Source of the DNA: Vanessa cardui
Lineage: Eukaryota > Arthropoda > Insecta > Lepidoptera > Nymphalidae
Reading direction: 5' to 3'
NCBI RefSeq assembly: GCF_905220365.1
Contig: NC_061126.1
Coordinates: forward strand, 3,286,001-3,350,000
Length of the DNA stretch: 64,000 nucleotides
Position 1 is the stretch's first letter. Each line of letters opens with the position of its first letter. This document shows, piece by piece, positions 1-12,922 of this stretch. The position numbers were made by a program, and so were the translations under genes. Under the pieces are notes generated by a model. The model did no database searches and was not told the DNA's origin. It saw only the letters and a list, made by a program, of their open reading frames with translations.

Positions 1-1013
1 ATGATTGTCTAATTAATGCATATGTGTGTGTTATATACGGAAACTGCGCCTACACGTAAGATCTGTAGTCACCATTAACCTTCGGGGTATTTCCTTTAAA
101 CTGTCACGAATCTAAATTTTGTGACCGTCTATCGCAGAACAACGAACCTGTTTCTAATTTCGATGGTCAGGAATTTCATTTCCGCTAACATTCATTTTTG
201 TTACTGATTGTCAGATTTGTTTCGTGCGATGTCCTTGAGGATTAACTTAACGTGCGTCGGAAAGAGGTGTAAAAATAAGAAGTAAGAGTGAATAAATATA
301 TCGAATAGTAGATCGAGATCGTATAAGCTCGATTCGAAGCGAAGTAAAAGAAATGTAAAATCGATAACACTAACTGTAAACGATTTATGACAGTCTTGAT
401 ATCACGTAGGTAGTTTTAATAAAAAATGTTCCGGTTTTCGAGCCGAGATGCCCCAGTGGTTAGAACACGTGCATCTTAACCGATAAATGCGGATTCAAAC
501 CCAGGCAAGCACCACTGTATATATAAATGCTAAATTTGTGTTTATATTTATTTAGGTATTTCGAGCTCGGTGGTGAAGGAAAACATCGTGAGGAAACCCG
601 CATGTGTTTAATTTCATTGCAATTTTGTTACATGTGTATTCCACCAACCCGTATGGAACAGCGTGGTGGAATATGTTCCAAACAGCAGACAGAAGAGGAA
701 GCCATAGACTAGCAGTGGGAAATTATAGGCTGTTGTTGTTCTTGTTCCGGTTTTATATAGGTAGTGACTAAAATATATTATTATAAAGGATATATACAAA
801 TGTCAGATTAGCTATCAAGTACAAATCAACTTTCGAATCTTTCGAAACAGGCTTTTGTTTGTTATGTTTATTTTTAAATTAATTAAATTCACCTTACTAT
901 ATTTTATTGTATGTACAGTAATAGCACTATGTAAAGTTACCGTTAAAGTTAAATAAAATCCTGTAAAATGTGGAGGTATGTTATTTACGGTAAAGAAATT
1001 TCATAGCACAAAC
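1..1013 (-). other. Gene A intron 4, partial
   Basis: Begins GTTTGT after exon 4 and continues past the left edge. Holds one SINE (439-742); positions 1-426 show nothing recognisable. Confidence 0.75.
439..742 (+). mobile_element. tRNA-derived SINE, Metulj-like
   Basis: Starts with a tRNA-like head (A box in CCCCAGTGGTTAGAACACG, B box GATTCAAACCC) and ends in CAG-GCTG-GTT repeats. Perfect 12-bp target-site duplication TGTTCCGGTTTT at 427-438 and 743-754, so it is complete and fairly young. Confidence 0.85.
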
Positions 1014-1278
1014 CTCAGAATAGCTCGTCTTATTAACATAAGGACTGTGAGCCATCGCCATGGACTTGTGAGCCAGGAGCAAGGCAAATGCATTTATCCC
1101 TCTGAATGCATCGACTCCTTTGACTCTCGTCGGTGAATCCGACAAGTCAAAAACTTTCCTTAAATTACGTTTCAGAGAAAACGCATTAAGTAACTTCTCA
1201 AAGTTCGTTCCGTCTTCCTTTCCATCGTCGAGCATTGTTCCCAAACTTAACAAAAGGATTATGGACAGGAAAAATGTT
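1014..1278 (-). CDS. nrf-6-like: Gene A exon 4: first membrane helix and start of acyltransferase-3 domain
   Basis: Encodes residues 234-321 after a split Ile. Order: hydrophobic helix (FFLSIILLLSLG), a short charged loop (DDGKEDG), a linker with the FSLKRNL motif, then the opening of the acyltransferase-3 domain, GVDAFRGINAFALLLAHKSM, whose conserved H is thought to be catalytic in this superfamily. In gene B the same region is split between exons 4 and 5 by an 11.2-kb intron. Acceptor TTTTGTTTCAG; donor GAG|GTTTGT, phase 0, the same donor sequence as gene B exon 5. The next exon lies beyond the left edge. Confidence 0.88.
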
Positions 1279-3784
1279 CTGAAACAAAATGTTAACAATG
1301 TATTTATAAATATTTAAGAAGTTGTAAATTATTTAATACCCTTAAAATGGCTGGAGCCGAGGTGGCCCAGTGGTTTAGAACACGTGCATCTTAAGCGATG
1401 ATTTCGGGTTCAAACCCAGGCAAGCACCACTATATATATGTGCTTAATTTGTATTTATAATTCATGTCGTGATCGGCGGTGAAGAAAAACATCGTGAGGA
1501 AACCTACATGTGTCTAATTTCATCGAAATTTCAATGTGCAATCCACCAACTCGATTTGGAGCAGCGTGGTGTTCCAAACCTTCTCCTAAATGGGAGAGGA
1601 GGCCTTAGCCCAGCAGTGGGAAATTTACAGGCTATTACTTTAAATGGCTTGCGTCGTATATTTATACTATAAAACTCAATGTTTGGTTTTTATTTTTACT
1701 ATATCATTGTGAGGAATAATAAACTAAAAAATATATATATTTATTGGCTTAATCTCCATGAGGTTTTAACAATTTTTTTTGTTATCAATATTTTTTATCA
1801 TTTTTTTCGCGCCGTATCATAGTGTCTAAATATAATCGTTTGTATGCCGCGAGTGTGAATCGGATATTCAGTTGTACAAACGGTCCAAATTCAAACTAAG
1901 AATAATGATCAAAACTGGTTTATTTATGGCATTAGTTTACGTTATGCAAACAATAAAATAAATATATATGCAACAAAAGAAACAATAAAAGCAAGTAAAA
2001 AATCACCGAAAATGGTATCCCAAACGTTGAAATACCAAAATTTTCTACTGAAAATTATTTTCTGTGTTGTGTTCTAAATAATATATAAATAAATAAATAA
2101 ATAAATAATATATAAAATAATACAAATTATTATCAATAGTCGTTGAAGATCTGATGTAACGTGACGAAGTCATGATATGTTTGCGTCTTAACAAAAAATA
2201 TATAAAGTTAATTATAGTTTATGAATCAAGTCAAAAGGTAGGCGATTTATTTTTGCGCAGATGGGTGGTGAGGTCACCCAACGTTTAATTAGGTGACCTT
2301 AAGCCTATTGTCGTAGATTTTACGCACAAAATTCTTAATTTAAAATCACTAAACATAACACATTATCCTTCTTCGCAGTAGTTGTAAACAATATGTTAAA
2401 GATTTTTTTATATTTTCCATCGATGGTATCTTCCTATTAAATATATGTTGATCAAAACAAATTTGTCGCCAAAATAAAGGAAGAGATTTCGAATAAAATA
2501 TGCACATATATAACCAATAAATATTTAAAGGAAGTCATTTCGTTATTAATTAATACGTTATTCATGCGTATTGAGCTTTATTTACATATTTTTTTTTGCA
2601 TTAAATATGTTTTGTTTACTATTTCATACCTTTTAGAGCGCAATGTGAGCTTACATTAGTGATTTCGCAGTAAAATGCTGCTGTATAAACATTCCTTATT
2701 TATTTATTTTGTATTTAACGTGAACGCTATTCAACGAATTCTGAAATCCTTTAATCATCTCACTTCCATAATAATTACTCTATAAAGCCCGTATATTGGT
2801 GTAATTACGATAACAACTGTTATTTATCTGGTCTCAAAACCCAGCTCAGTACATATTTCTTCTCTATTCTCTTAGGTAACCTATTGAAATGATTTAGGGT
2901 TATCATTTAAGTAAGGATTTTTCATTTATGACTATGTAATATTGACCACTGTGCAAATATTAATATGTCTACACATACCGACAAAGTCTTTCTTTTGTTC
3001 GTAATTTCGAAGACATACGATGTTTTCTTCTAGATGCAAGAATATTTTGTCGCTTTATAGTTAATTATGGAACCAGATTAACACCAGATTAACTGATTAG
3101 TGCTTGCGACTCATACTTTTTTTACCAAAATGTATGAGTATCCAGATGGGATAACAAGAGGTATAACAATTCCCCAGATTATAACTAATGGTGCGTCTTT
3201 AATACTTTCCCTTTCCTTAATTAGTATGAGTAAAGTAATAAATAAAGAGGAAAATTGATAAACTGACGAATGAAAAGTCGATGGACAAGGTATTAATATA
3301 ATCAGTAAATTATATGTGTACGAAAGTTGGATAAGCCGCCCAAAGTTATTCTACTTTCGTCAGTGTTGTTGCACAGTCAATGGAATTATTGTCATAAAAT
3401 ACAAATGTGCTCAAATTAGTCGATAATTATCATTCATAATTTCCTTAATCTTTTTTTAGTTTACAGCGCTGTATATCCGTGTAAATATTTCTAAACATTC
3501 TATTAACAGCCTGACGTCAACGTTACTTAGGAATTATATTATTTTTAGGAAACCATAAGTAGTGAATGTTCTACTTCTTTTATAGTGGTTTCCTAGTTAG
3601 TTGATTGATATCAGCGGTATTTCGTGGTCGAATGTAGCATAGCTACACGGGATACACTTATAGATACCAAAATTAAACCTAAAAATATAATTAGTGTTCC
3701 TTATTCAAAACCATGATTTAAACATATCATGAAAATGTCATAACGTTCTTTATATTTATGTAACTGTTTTTTATAAATACTTAC
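1279..3784 (-). other. Gene A intron 3
   Basis: 2,506 bases. Contains a SINE in plus orientation (1353-1641) and a short AAAT microsatellite near 2084-2107. Nothing else recognisable in the remaining AT-rich sequence. Confidence 0.8.
1353..1641 (+). mobile_element. tRNA-derived SINE, Metulj-like
   Basis: Head GTGGCCCAGTGG, B box GGTTCAAACCC, 3' end CCCAGCAGTGGGAAATTTAC. Target-site duplication AAATGGCT at 1345-1352 and 1642-1649. Lies 74 bp upstream of gene A exon 4, antisense to the gene. Confidence 0.82.
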
Positions 3785-3978
3785 ATTGTCAAGGTTTTTC
3801 CAAATGAATAGGGTCGTTTGAAATTCTTCACAGTGCACATAGTGTTCTGTACCTTCACAGATATACCGAGGTCCGAAAGCTTGTGGGACAGCTCGTCCTC
3901 TAAGTCGAAACTGCTACATGAGCTTGGAATGCAAACGCCCCATAGTATACTTGAATATCTCGGAAGTCGGTGACCCAT
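3785..3978 (-). CDS. nrf-6-like: Gene A exon 3: end of NRF domain
   Basis: Encodes residues 169-232 plus two bases. Starts MGHRLPRYSSILWGVCIPSS, where the WGVC-x3-C motif is the family's conserved Cys pair, and has another Cys near the end (NTMC). The leading ATG is an internal codon, not a start: the equivalent codon in gene B is CCA. Acceptor is a nine-T tract then ATAG; donor GTAAGT in phase 2. A SINE ends 37 bp upstream of the acceptor in sense orientation. Confidence 0.9.
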
Positions 3979-4015
3979 CTATAAAAAAAAAGTGAAACAG
4001 TATAATAAGAAATTG

Positions 4016-4331
4016 TAAAGTAAAGTAAAGTAACAGCCTGTAAATTTCCCACTGCTGAGATTAGGCCTCCTCTTCCATTAAGGAGAGAGATTGGAACATA
4101 TTCCACCACGCTGTTCCAATGCGGGTTGGTGGAATGCACATGTGACAGAATTTCGATGAAATTAGACACATGCAGGTTTCCTCACGATATTTTCCTTCAC
4201 CGCCGAGCACGAGATGAATTATAAACACAATTAAGCACATATATATAGTGGTGCTTGCCTGGGTTTGAACCCGCAATCATCGGTTAAGATGCACGCGTTC
4301 TAACCACTGGGCCATCTCAGCTCTTATAAGA
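4016..4331 (-). mobile_element. tRNA-derived SINE, Metulj-like, next to gene A exon 3
   Basis: Complete copy with TTTAC-repeat tail. Perfect 12-bp duplication AATAAGAAATTG at 4004-4015 and 4332-4343. Sense to gene A; the tail ends 37 bp from the exon 3 acceptor. Confidence 0.86.
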
Positions 4332-4404
4332 AATAAGAAATTGACAGAGAAAAAATATTTTTAACATAATATAATAATTAAATTAAAAAAAAAAATCGTT
4401 AGGG

Positions 4405-4665
4405 AACGGCAAAAAGGATATAAGAAAGCAAAATACTTCTTAGATGTAAACACGCCTTGGGAATGAAACGATCGCCTCCAGGCTGTTTTCAAATAGAAAA
4501 ATGAAAAATGTTAATGTAAAAATAATGGAATTTAATAGTTTAAAAAAACAATGGAAAAAAGTTCCATAACTTTTCTTTCGCTGGATCTTATTAGACCTTT
4601 CTTTCCAAACTAGTGGCAGATTTTTCTTGACAAGCAATAAGTCAGATCTATATTGAGAAAATTTT
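4405..4665 (+). mobile_element. CR1-like LINE 3' end
   Basis: Ends the same ORF (KGYKK...NTPWE, stop at 4463) and then runs through the same 3' UTR (GGAATGAAACGATCGCCTCC, and near 4615 GTGGCAGATTTTTCTTGAC). Older than the copy at 11215. Confidence 0.7.
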
Positions 4666-5089
4666 AAGATTATAGTCATAGTCTAATCAAAGTGAGGTTG
4701 TCAAAAAATTGCGTGTGTGTTGCTTTTATGATTGTGATGTACAATAATGCAGTATTACACGTTTGTACGATTGGTGTTTGCTCTGGGTATTACTTCTGGA
4801 TATTGACTATTTTTATAAACAACTATTGGGCAATCAAAGACGACTAAATGACTCATTGGGTTTTTATTTCTCATAAGAACAATAAAATAGAAGCCAATTT
4901 CAAGTCACGTGTCAATAATTTAAGTCGCCCATATCCATAATATTGGTGGTTTCTGAGAAATCAGTAAACATGCAAAATAAATATACACATCAAACTACGT
5001 TTTTTGGGGTCATTGAAATTGATAACGTCTCTTCGTTTTGTTTAATATAAATTGTTCTTAATTACATATTGTGAATGATGTGCGGGGAC

Positions 5090-5290
5090 AAACTTTGTTC
5101 GAGAGCGGGTACTTAGAGGATATATGTCGTTGATGTTGCTTTGGGATTTACCGATAAATATGTCGTGTGAAAATTTCATTCCTCTGTGCCGTATAATTCC
5201 AGAGAAAGTGTCCCGGGTCTGTTCAGCATAAAGTCTCGTCACATATTGATTGAAGGCGACGGAGCTCGCGACGCGATTTGTCTTGATCGA
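5090..5290. repeat. Segment similar to one in gene B intron 5
   Basis: Shares AGAGGATATATGTCGTTGAT, TTTACCGATAAATAT, GAGAAAGTGTCCCGGGTCTG and TTCAGCATAAAGTCTCGTCA blocks, in order, with 62330-62490. Nature unknown. Confidence 0.55.
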
Positions 5291-6984
5291 TTACGTAAAA
5301 AAATCGTTAAAAAAAAATTCAAAATTTTTTTGCTAAAATAAGCTGAAGGTTCCCTTAAGTTCACTTAAGTTAGTAGCATAATACTACTAGATATAATAAA
5401 AATGTATTACATCTATCTATCTACTTTTCTTTTTCTATTTCTTTTACTTGTTTAAAAAAAATATTAGTTAAGATTTGGTAAGTCTATATATAATGTCCGT
5501 TGATTATAATTACTAATGTTACATACTTTATTATTGCTGTGTTAAAATTTTTATAAGCTTTTATTTCCATATTTTTATAAATAGACATAATTTTACTTAG
5601 TTAGTATATGCTATTTTGTTATATAATTAGGTACATAACCTTTTTTCTAATAATTAATCGCCATGAAAAAGGAATAAATATTACTGTAATTAAGTCATTT
5701 CTCGGATTAACGCGCCATAAAGAACAAATCTAATTAAATTATTCTTATCTATTAATTAAAAACAGAAGTCCGATGTTAAATATATTTATTATTTTAATTA
5801 CGCGCCAGAAGAATTTTACATCATATCTTGTTTGCAAGATATACGAGGCGAAAGAAATATTCACACACTATAATGGAAGATAATCACGGTATGTGTACTT
5901 TCAAACGTGGGTCTTAATTTTAATATTGTTACTTCATTTATTCAAGCATTACTTTATTTAATATTCAACATGTTTATATTACGAAAATATTTTATACTTT
6001 AAGCTACATAAATCAAATGTATTTTCTTCGAATTTAGAAATAAAGCATTTTTGAATCGTTAAAATTTTAATTATAACACCGTTTCGGATTACAACCTCTT
6101 GCGAGAAGAAACTCGTATAGTTGCTTTTTACAAATAGAAACAGACGATGGAGCCTAAAACCAGTGCTATTTTTCAAAAGCATTATTTTGATGAATAATAA
6201 CATTTATACTGGATCGATGTAACTATAACATTTTAGATACACAATGATGTCCACTATTATTATATTAGTCGAAGCTTCATTAAGGAGTTTAATTACAACG
6301 TAGCGTGTAACGATTTTGAATCGAACTTTTCTGATGCAAACGGATCTTTGGTCATGTCAAAGTCCCTGTTTTTTCGCAGCATTATTTAAAAAATACAATA
6401 CAAGAATAGTTTACGTTTTCGGAACATTGTGGTGCCCTATCAGGGCTCGCAGTGGCATTGTTTCTGGACTACTTTAGAAGTATTTCAGAAAAATATTATC
6501 AGACTGTGTGAACCATCTTGGGGCCATTGTGTTACACAATAAGAATTGTGATTCAAAATAAAGCTAGAGACCAAATAAGTTGACAATGTGGACGGCTGTC
6601 GAGCTCCTCACGGAATATTAACTAAGGAGTTAGACCTTGGAACTTGCGTGATCACGATACAGGCGATATAGGTTCGTTTTTGTATTATTATTCGACATCG
6701 TTAAGCGAATATTCATTTATAAGTTGTTTTTCCTCAACATTTCACAAAAGCTTATAAATGTTATTTAATTTAACTTTTGATAATTATTAATTTTATTTCC
6801 TGTGACATTTCAGTAAAGTTTTAAGTTGCATAATTTGTTTTAAATTTATTTTGGACCTGACCATAAATTATCCTATGAATTCATAATCTCTCGTGTTTCA
6901 GTGTCTATGTCCAAGGGGTAAAAACAGCAAGCCACTAATCATACAGACAACGCGGCGCCATCTTCATATATACTATAACATATA

Positions 6985-7135
6985 TTCCATATTTTTTTTT
7001 ATTGTATGTTGCTTGGAAGAGATCGCTATGTAGCGATAAGATCAACAAAATTGTATGCCTCTTTTATCTAGGCTAGATCCAGTTTGTTTTTGTTTATTTT
7101 ATCTATGTGGTGTAAAATCATTATCATTACATTGT
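6985..7135 (+). mobile_element. Possible LINE 3'-end fragment
   Basis: GGAAGAGATCGCTATGTAGC followed by GATAAGATC and TGCCTCTTTTATCTAG resembles a widespread lepidopteran LINE tail. Low certainty. Confidence 0.35.
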
Positions 7136-8030
7136 ATAGAGTAAAACAAAATCGCTTACCGCTGTCTGTGTATGCTTTGATCAAAAACTTGAAATTGAAA
7201 TTACGCCACGGATTTTGATGCAGTTTTTTTTAAATATATAGAGTGATTCGAGAGGAAGATTTTTGTATAAAATACATGGTCTATATAGTAAAGAAGCTCT
7301 GATAATTTTAGAAGTTTCTAATATGATGTAAATAAACAAATTCTGAAGTATTTTTAGTAAACAGTATTGTAAAGTATTCCAAGTGCCTTTAAATACAAGC
7401 ATACTGACTCACCTTAAAAACCGAAGCAGTGATACAAACTACTGGTATTTGGCGTATTTAATGTTTGTATACAAAAGATGTATCTTATAATTCCTTGATT
7501 CTTATGATCGCATCTTCTCATCACTTCACGTATCGTGCGCGTACTGTTGTCTTAATTAGCATACAATGCACAATGTTTTTTAAATGACAAATGATATTAA
7601 ACTAAATGCGTTTTGCTATTTGCGTATTACTATTTAATTATATTATATCAAATCGTTGAGTGTATGTGTCAATTACGTATTTTCTTTTGGTTGAAATGGT
7701 GTATCGCTTTTCCAAGTCCAAGTAAAAAGAAAATCTTTTGTTAACGTATTTCTCTTATATGTATTCTATATGATTAAATACTAAAGTACCTATGTCTGTC
7801 TGTTTCCCTACCTGATGCTCTTCCATAGCCAAACTAATGCAAATAATTTGATAAAATTTGGTATGAAGTAAGTTTGAACAAGTGATGTTGTTGGTGACTA
7901 GTGTCAAATATGTGTTAATTTTTGATCGAACAACTTCATATACTAATCCTCAGATTGTAAAACAAATGTTTCACCACAATTGAGAGATTACAAATATGGA
8001 AAAAATCTATTTTATATATAAAGTAAAAAA

Positions 8031-8103
8031 ATGTAAAGTAACAGTCCGTAAATTTCCAACTGCTGGGCTAAAGCCTCCTCTTCCATAAAGGAGAGGGTTT
8101 GGA
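8031..8103 (-). mobile_element. SINE fragment, 3' end only
   Basis: About 70 bp matching the SINE tail (GTAACAG..., CTGCTGGGCTAAAGCCTCC, AGGAGAGGGTTTGGA). The tRNA-like head is missing. Confidence 0.7.
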
Positions 8104-8406
8104 TGAAGAAGATAAAATTCCTAAATTTACAAGTGAAAATATATTTCACTTCTAAAGTTAATCCTTAATCTATTGCAGTACAGTATATATCATTACTTGA
8201 ATATTTAGGACATTTTATTAGATAGCAACCGCATGGCAGTGAAGGGATCCTGCCTTGACCGGTTGCGTTCTGTGCCTAACAAAAAACTATCGCAGTATAT
8301 GACGGTAGGTTTTATGATACGCGTAAATTATTATTTTGTCAATAATCTTTTTTTTTTCTCGCTGGAAAAACGCTTTACGCGCTTCCCCCACGTGATTGTC
8401 AATAAT

Positions 8407-8620
8407 CTATACTAATATTATAAAATGTGAAAGTAACTCTGCCTGTCTGATGCTCTTTCACTACTAAACCAATGAACTGAATTTGATGAGATTTAGTATG
8501 AAGCAAACTTTAACTCCAAGGATGGACATACACTTTTTGCCAAACACATGACAACCAAACCCCTAAAACGCGACTGAAGCCGCGGGCGATAAATAGTATT
8601 GTTTATATTTTAGTTGAACG
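8407..8620 (+). mobile_element. Helitron-like non-autonomous element
   Basis: Starts A|TCTATACTAATATTATAAAA, has the CTGATGCTCTTTCA and GAATTTGATGAGATTT blocks, and ends GAAGCCGCGGGCGATAAATAGT, a degenerate form of the GC-rich hairpin plus CTAG(T) end. The 5' TC and 3' CTAG between A and T are Helitron-like. Confidence 0.55.
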
Positions 8621-9292
8621 TGCTGCGCCTTCAGGTATTTTTCATTTAAAGAACGAATCGTTTTAAGAACTATTGTATGAGTGAGTATGTAAAAACACAT
8701 TTTAGTACAGAAACGCATTTCTGGAGGGTACTTAATAATGGTATTATGAAGTACTTATATACATACACTAGTTTTAGAAATTTTTTGTTCAAAATCTTAA
8801 ATTCAACTAACCGTTGAAATCTTATTAGGGATCTTTGAATATTGGTTAGATATTTGGCAGCGTCCTCGGGTCATATTCTATGCTATTCAATACTTTCACG
8901 ACCTTGAGGTTTTCCTTTTAGGTATCCAATCAGATCACGTAAGTTAACGTAACATTAACCATCAAATACTATGTTAGCCGGACATCCGAGGTCGCTTAAC
9001 TAATTTCGTAGTCGATGTATTTTTTTATTCTCTAGGGTAAACTTTTTACTTTGTATTCACGATCAGTTTTTTCTGTTTTTTTTAACAAAGTTTACGTTTA
9101 TTTTTAATCGAAGAAGTGACGTTTATTATATTCCAAGCGTTCATGTTTGGTATAGCAGATAGTTTTAATTTTTAGTTGTATGTACTTAAGGCCTTCACGG
9201 AAATAATAATTATGTAAATAAATGTTTATTAAAACTTTCATCATCATGACGATAATGATTATCATCATTTTAATCAGTATTGAAAAGTAAAA

Positions 9293-9586
9293 AGTAAGTA
9301 ACAGCCTGTAAATTTCTCACTGCTGGGATTAGGCCTACTTTTCCATTAAGGAGAGGGTTTGGAAGATATTTCACCACGCTGTTCCAATGCGTGGTGAAAT
9401 ATGGAATGGTGGAATGTGAATTTTGGGATGCACATGTGGCAGAATTTCGAAGAAATTAGACACATGCAAGTTTCCTCACGATGTTTTCCTTCATCGATGC
9501 ACGAGCACGAGATGAATTATAAACACAAATTGTTTTTGCACAAATTGTTGATGCAAGCGTTCTAGCCACTGGGCCATCTCCGCTAA
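9293..9586 (-). mobile_element. tRNA-derived SINE, Metulj-like
   Basis: Perfect 11-bp duplication GAAAAGTAAAA at 9282-9292 and 9587-9597. The head is damaged (B box largely lost) and there is a short internal duplication around GTGGTGAAATATGG near 9370-9410. Confidence 0.8.
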
Positions 9587-10708
9587 GAAAAGTAAAACCG
9601 AGTATTTTTTTTAGTAGTTGAATCGGAGTATTGTATCGTTGGTTAATAGGCGACGTGTCTGATTATAAATTATAACCTCTGACATATTACACTAGATTAG
9701 ATACGAGCTAAGATTGTGCAAAATAAATTTTGTTGATTTTTTTTTAAAAAAGGTGAAGTTCCTTCTAAGAACCACTGCTCGTGATGGAAATGTGTTTAAT
9801 TATAGTTCTTGGTGTATGGTATACAAGGATAAAGTTTATCATTTACATTATATTTTTTTTAAATCTCATTATGAATTACATATTTTAATTTCTTCATTGC
9901 ACTTGTATCAAATGACGTATTATCTATGCTTAAGACTTCTTTTAAGTAAATGATAATTAAGAGTGTGTTTTCGATGTAGGCAGTTTAAATACATGTTATA
10001 TTAACTAAATAATATTGATTTTACTAGACCGAGCAAGACTGTAATTAGTTCTTTGAGACCTTACACGGGTACCGTACTACGAGAATTGATGAAAACATAC
10101 CTATTCAAAATCATCAAAAAGCCAATTAGGCTCAAGGCTCCATATATGTAAAGAACATATGCGGAATTTGTATATACATACATTGCTCATGCTTTGTATC
10201 TATTTCGTGTGCGTCCTGAGTGACGGCGTATCACAAGCGGTATCCGCTGTGTACGTAACAGATACTTGAAATGTTTTAAGTTGTTCAGACTGCGAGCGGG
10301 CGTTTATACAAACTGTTGCATTGCGGATCCGCGATCGCGGTTCGCTCTCACTCCGGACCTACCCTTAACTTGGAACAACAAAATTAGATTCGATCGCGCT
10401 TTGAATCTTAATATGGATACGTATTGACGGCTTTTGGTAACCAATAGTATGTTTTAGTAACATTTTGTACATACATTATTTTACCAGTTAGTAATGCAAA
10501 CGTTTTATTAAATAAGAAGTCTCATTTTAAACAAGTATTGAGTTAATTTAATTAGTCCTGATTAGCGTGCTTATGTAATTTAATTAGCAGCAAAGTGTAA
10601 GTCGTTATTCTTGGTAAAATCTACATTCTGAACTGGTGGTAACTTCATATTTAATTAAGTAAAATGATGATATTTGTAATAGAGTATTTACAAAAGCCTT
10701 TATTATAC

Positions 10709-10883
10709 TTGGTGGTAGGGCTTTGTGCAAGCCCGTCTGACATAACATCTTAGTTCCCAAGGTTGGTGACACATTGACGATGTAAGGAATAGTTCATATT
10801 TCTTACAGCGTTATTGTCTATGGGTGATGGTGACCACTTACCATCAGGTGGCCTATATGCTCTTCCGCCAACTTATACCTTAA
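10709..10883 (+). repeat. Unclassified lepidopteran repeat, internally deleted
   Basis: Begins CTTGGTGGTAGGGCTTTGTG and ends CATCAGGTGGCCTATATGCT...CCAACTTATACC. About 110 bp between CCCGTCTG and ACATAACATC are missing compared with 12923-13202. Confidence 0.75.
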
Positions 10884-10908
10884 AAAATATGTATAAAGTA
10901 GAATAACA

Positions 10909-11055
10909 CTTGATGGTAGGGGATGATAGGGCTGTGTGTCTCAGATTGTTTTTTTCGGAACACAGCAGTACTGAGCTTGGTGGTTTTCCGGTTCGAAGTG
11001 TGATTGAACCAGTGTTGTTACTGTCACAAGGGATGGAACGTCTTGGTTCTGATTT
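10909..11055 (+). repeat. Unclassified repeat, diverged second copy
   Basis: Starts 25 bp after the previous copy: CTTGATGGTAGGG..., CAGCAGTACTGAGCTTGG, ACTGTCACAAGGGATGGAAC. Includes the middle part that the first copy lacks. Confidence 0.5.
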
Positions 11056-11214
11056 TTATCTGATTGTATATATGTGTAATAAAAGTAGTGTCTGTTCCGT
11101 AATATTAAATTAGGTACTTACCGATTTTTACTCAATTATGTATATACATATACACGTATATACGGTAAATATACCAAAATCGTTAAGGAATAAATTTAAA
11201 GAAATCAAGATATT

Positions 11215-11750
11215 GACTGTTGCTTCTCAATATATATTCTGAAATGTTATGTATGTACGAAAAAATATTAATCATTTCATGAGAAAATGTGATACTCATA
11301 GCATTGGTACAAGGAACAAACACAAACTTGTTACTCCTGTTACTCGACTACGAAGAGTCAGTAACTCCTTTGTGGGGCAATGTATACGGTTTTACAACAG
11401 GATCCCAGAAAGCGTTCAAAATGCCTCTGTTGCCAAATTTAATTTTTTTTATTAAGGAACGCTTGTGTGCAAAAGGTTACTATACAATTAATGAGTTTAT
11501 GATCGATAGCACACCTTGGGAATGAAACGATCGCCTCCAGGCTATTTCATCTCATATTAAATTGTTTATATAATATATGAGACAAACAAAAAAAAAACCC
11601 GCTGAGTTTCTTTCGTCGGTTCTTCTCAGGTCAGGGTATTTTCTTTTCCGAACCGGTGGTAATGTTTCAATTGACCATCAATAAGAAAGTGTAATGCTTC
11701 TATATTGAATAAAGTTATTTGAGTTTGAGTTTGAGTTTAAAATAATATTT
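11215..11750 (+). pseudogene. Truncated CR1-like LINE, frameshifted
   Basis: The C-terminal part of a LINE ORF2: YNTRNK-type start (IGTRNKHKLVTPVTRLRRVS), SFVGQCIRFYNRIPESVQN, then after a one-base frameshift in a T run near 11440-11455, KERLCAKGYYTINEF and STPWE followed by stop at 11525. The 3' UTR has the typical GAGTTTCTTTCGTCGGTTCT and GAACCGGTGGTA blocks and a tail of TTGAG repeats. The 5' part of the element is absent, so this is a dead copy. Confidence 0.8.
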
Positions 11751-12922
11751 TTTACAATTTTTGTCGACCTGCCTGTCTGTCTGTCAATTTGTTCCGACTT
11801 ATCTCTGGAACCGCAGGACTGATTTGTTCGAGACTTTCGCAGGTGGATAGCTGATGTTATACGAAAATAACTTAAGCTTATTTTATTTTAGAATTATATA
11901 TAAATTTTATGTTTCATTCAAACGGCCTATATATACGTAAGCTTAATTTAAATGACTCAATAATATAATGTATGATAAAGTCGTGGATAACAGCTGTAAA
12001 GAAACATATGTTTTGATAATTTAGAGAGATGAAAGTGGCGTATAATTTCAACGTAACGTCTGAACACAAAACGCTATCTTATTTGACGTTTGTAATGTGG
12101 CTTTCATAATTATTTAAGCCGCGATTACCTCGAATATTTTATAATTATAAACACAATTACATTAAATGTTATAATTGAGAGCCTATTTTACATTAACGTA
12201 GTAATATTATTAAATTGTTTGCCTTTGTAAGCTTATAACTTTGTAATATAATTGGTAACTACTAAGTTTATTGCTGGTTCTTCTCGAAACAAAACTTCTG
12301 TATTCAGAACAGATGGAAAATTAAAGTTATACTAATTATTCAGGATTATTGCACAAGGTTCTAAATTTATTTTGATACTATTAAAATAATATATACCAAA
12401 TGGATTTTTAATGAAGCCTTAAGGATTTTGTTGTACACCACTCCGAAATCCCAAGTGTGTTACTGGAAATGGGACAAAAAAATAATAAAAAGTACAACAC
12501 CTCGTCTTATTGCCTCCACTCATTATAGGAGGGCTAGTTCGTTTTTTGCCCAGAGGATCGGATCGATTCAACGTGGAAATACTGCTAGCAATTTTGCCAC
12601 AACTCCACGCAGTCATCATTTATACAGTGCTATTTTTAATTCATATTTAAGTAATTAATAATAGTGTATTTAGTGTATACATTTCAAGTTTTAATATTTA
12701 TCTAATAAGAAAGAGAAAACTGAACCTAGTGGACAGAATTCCTTGAAAAGAGAGAAAAGAGAAAGGGATAGCCTGAGAATATTCTTACTCATTATTGGGG
12801 CACTTTTTTGTATAAACTTTTCCTCTGGCCTCCAAGGAATTATCGCTTCGCTACAATACTACAATTAAATAGGATATATTTTCGTTCGTTACTACCTACA
12901 TTATTCTATCATTTTTTTTTAT

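Noticed and set aside
439..512. tRNA gene candidates at SINE heads
   Set aside because: A and B boxes are present, but no cloverleaf with a proper acceptor stem; they are SINE heads.
3900..4276. Overlapping 70-90-codon frames at a SINE near gene A exon 3
   Set aside because: The same peptides recur at other SINE copies (for example 14056-14306, 46104-46313, 52443-52717); they are translations of the repeat.
12428..12658. 76-codon open frame with slightly protein-like composition (HYRRASSFFAQR)
   Set aside because: Could be a scrap of an old transposable element, but I could not link it to a family.
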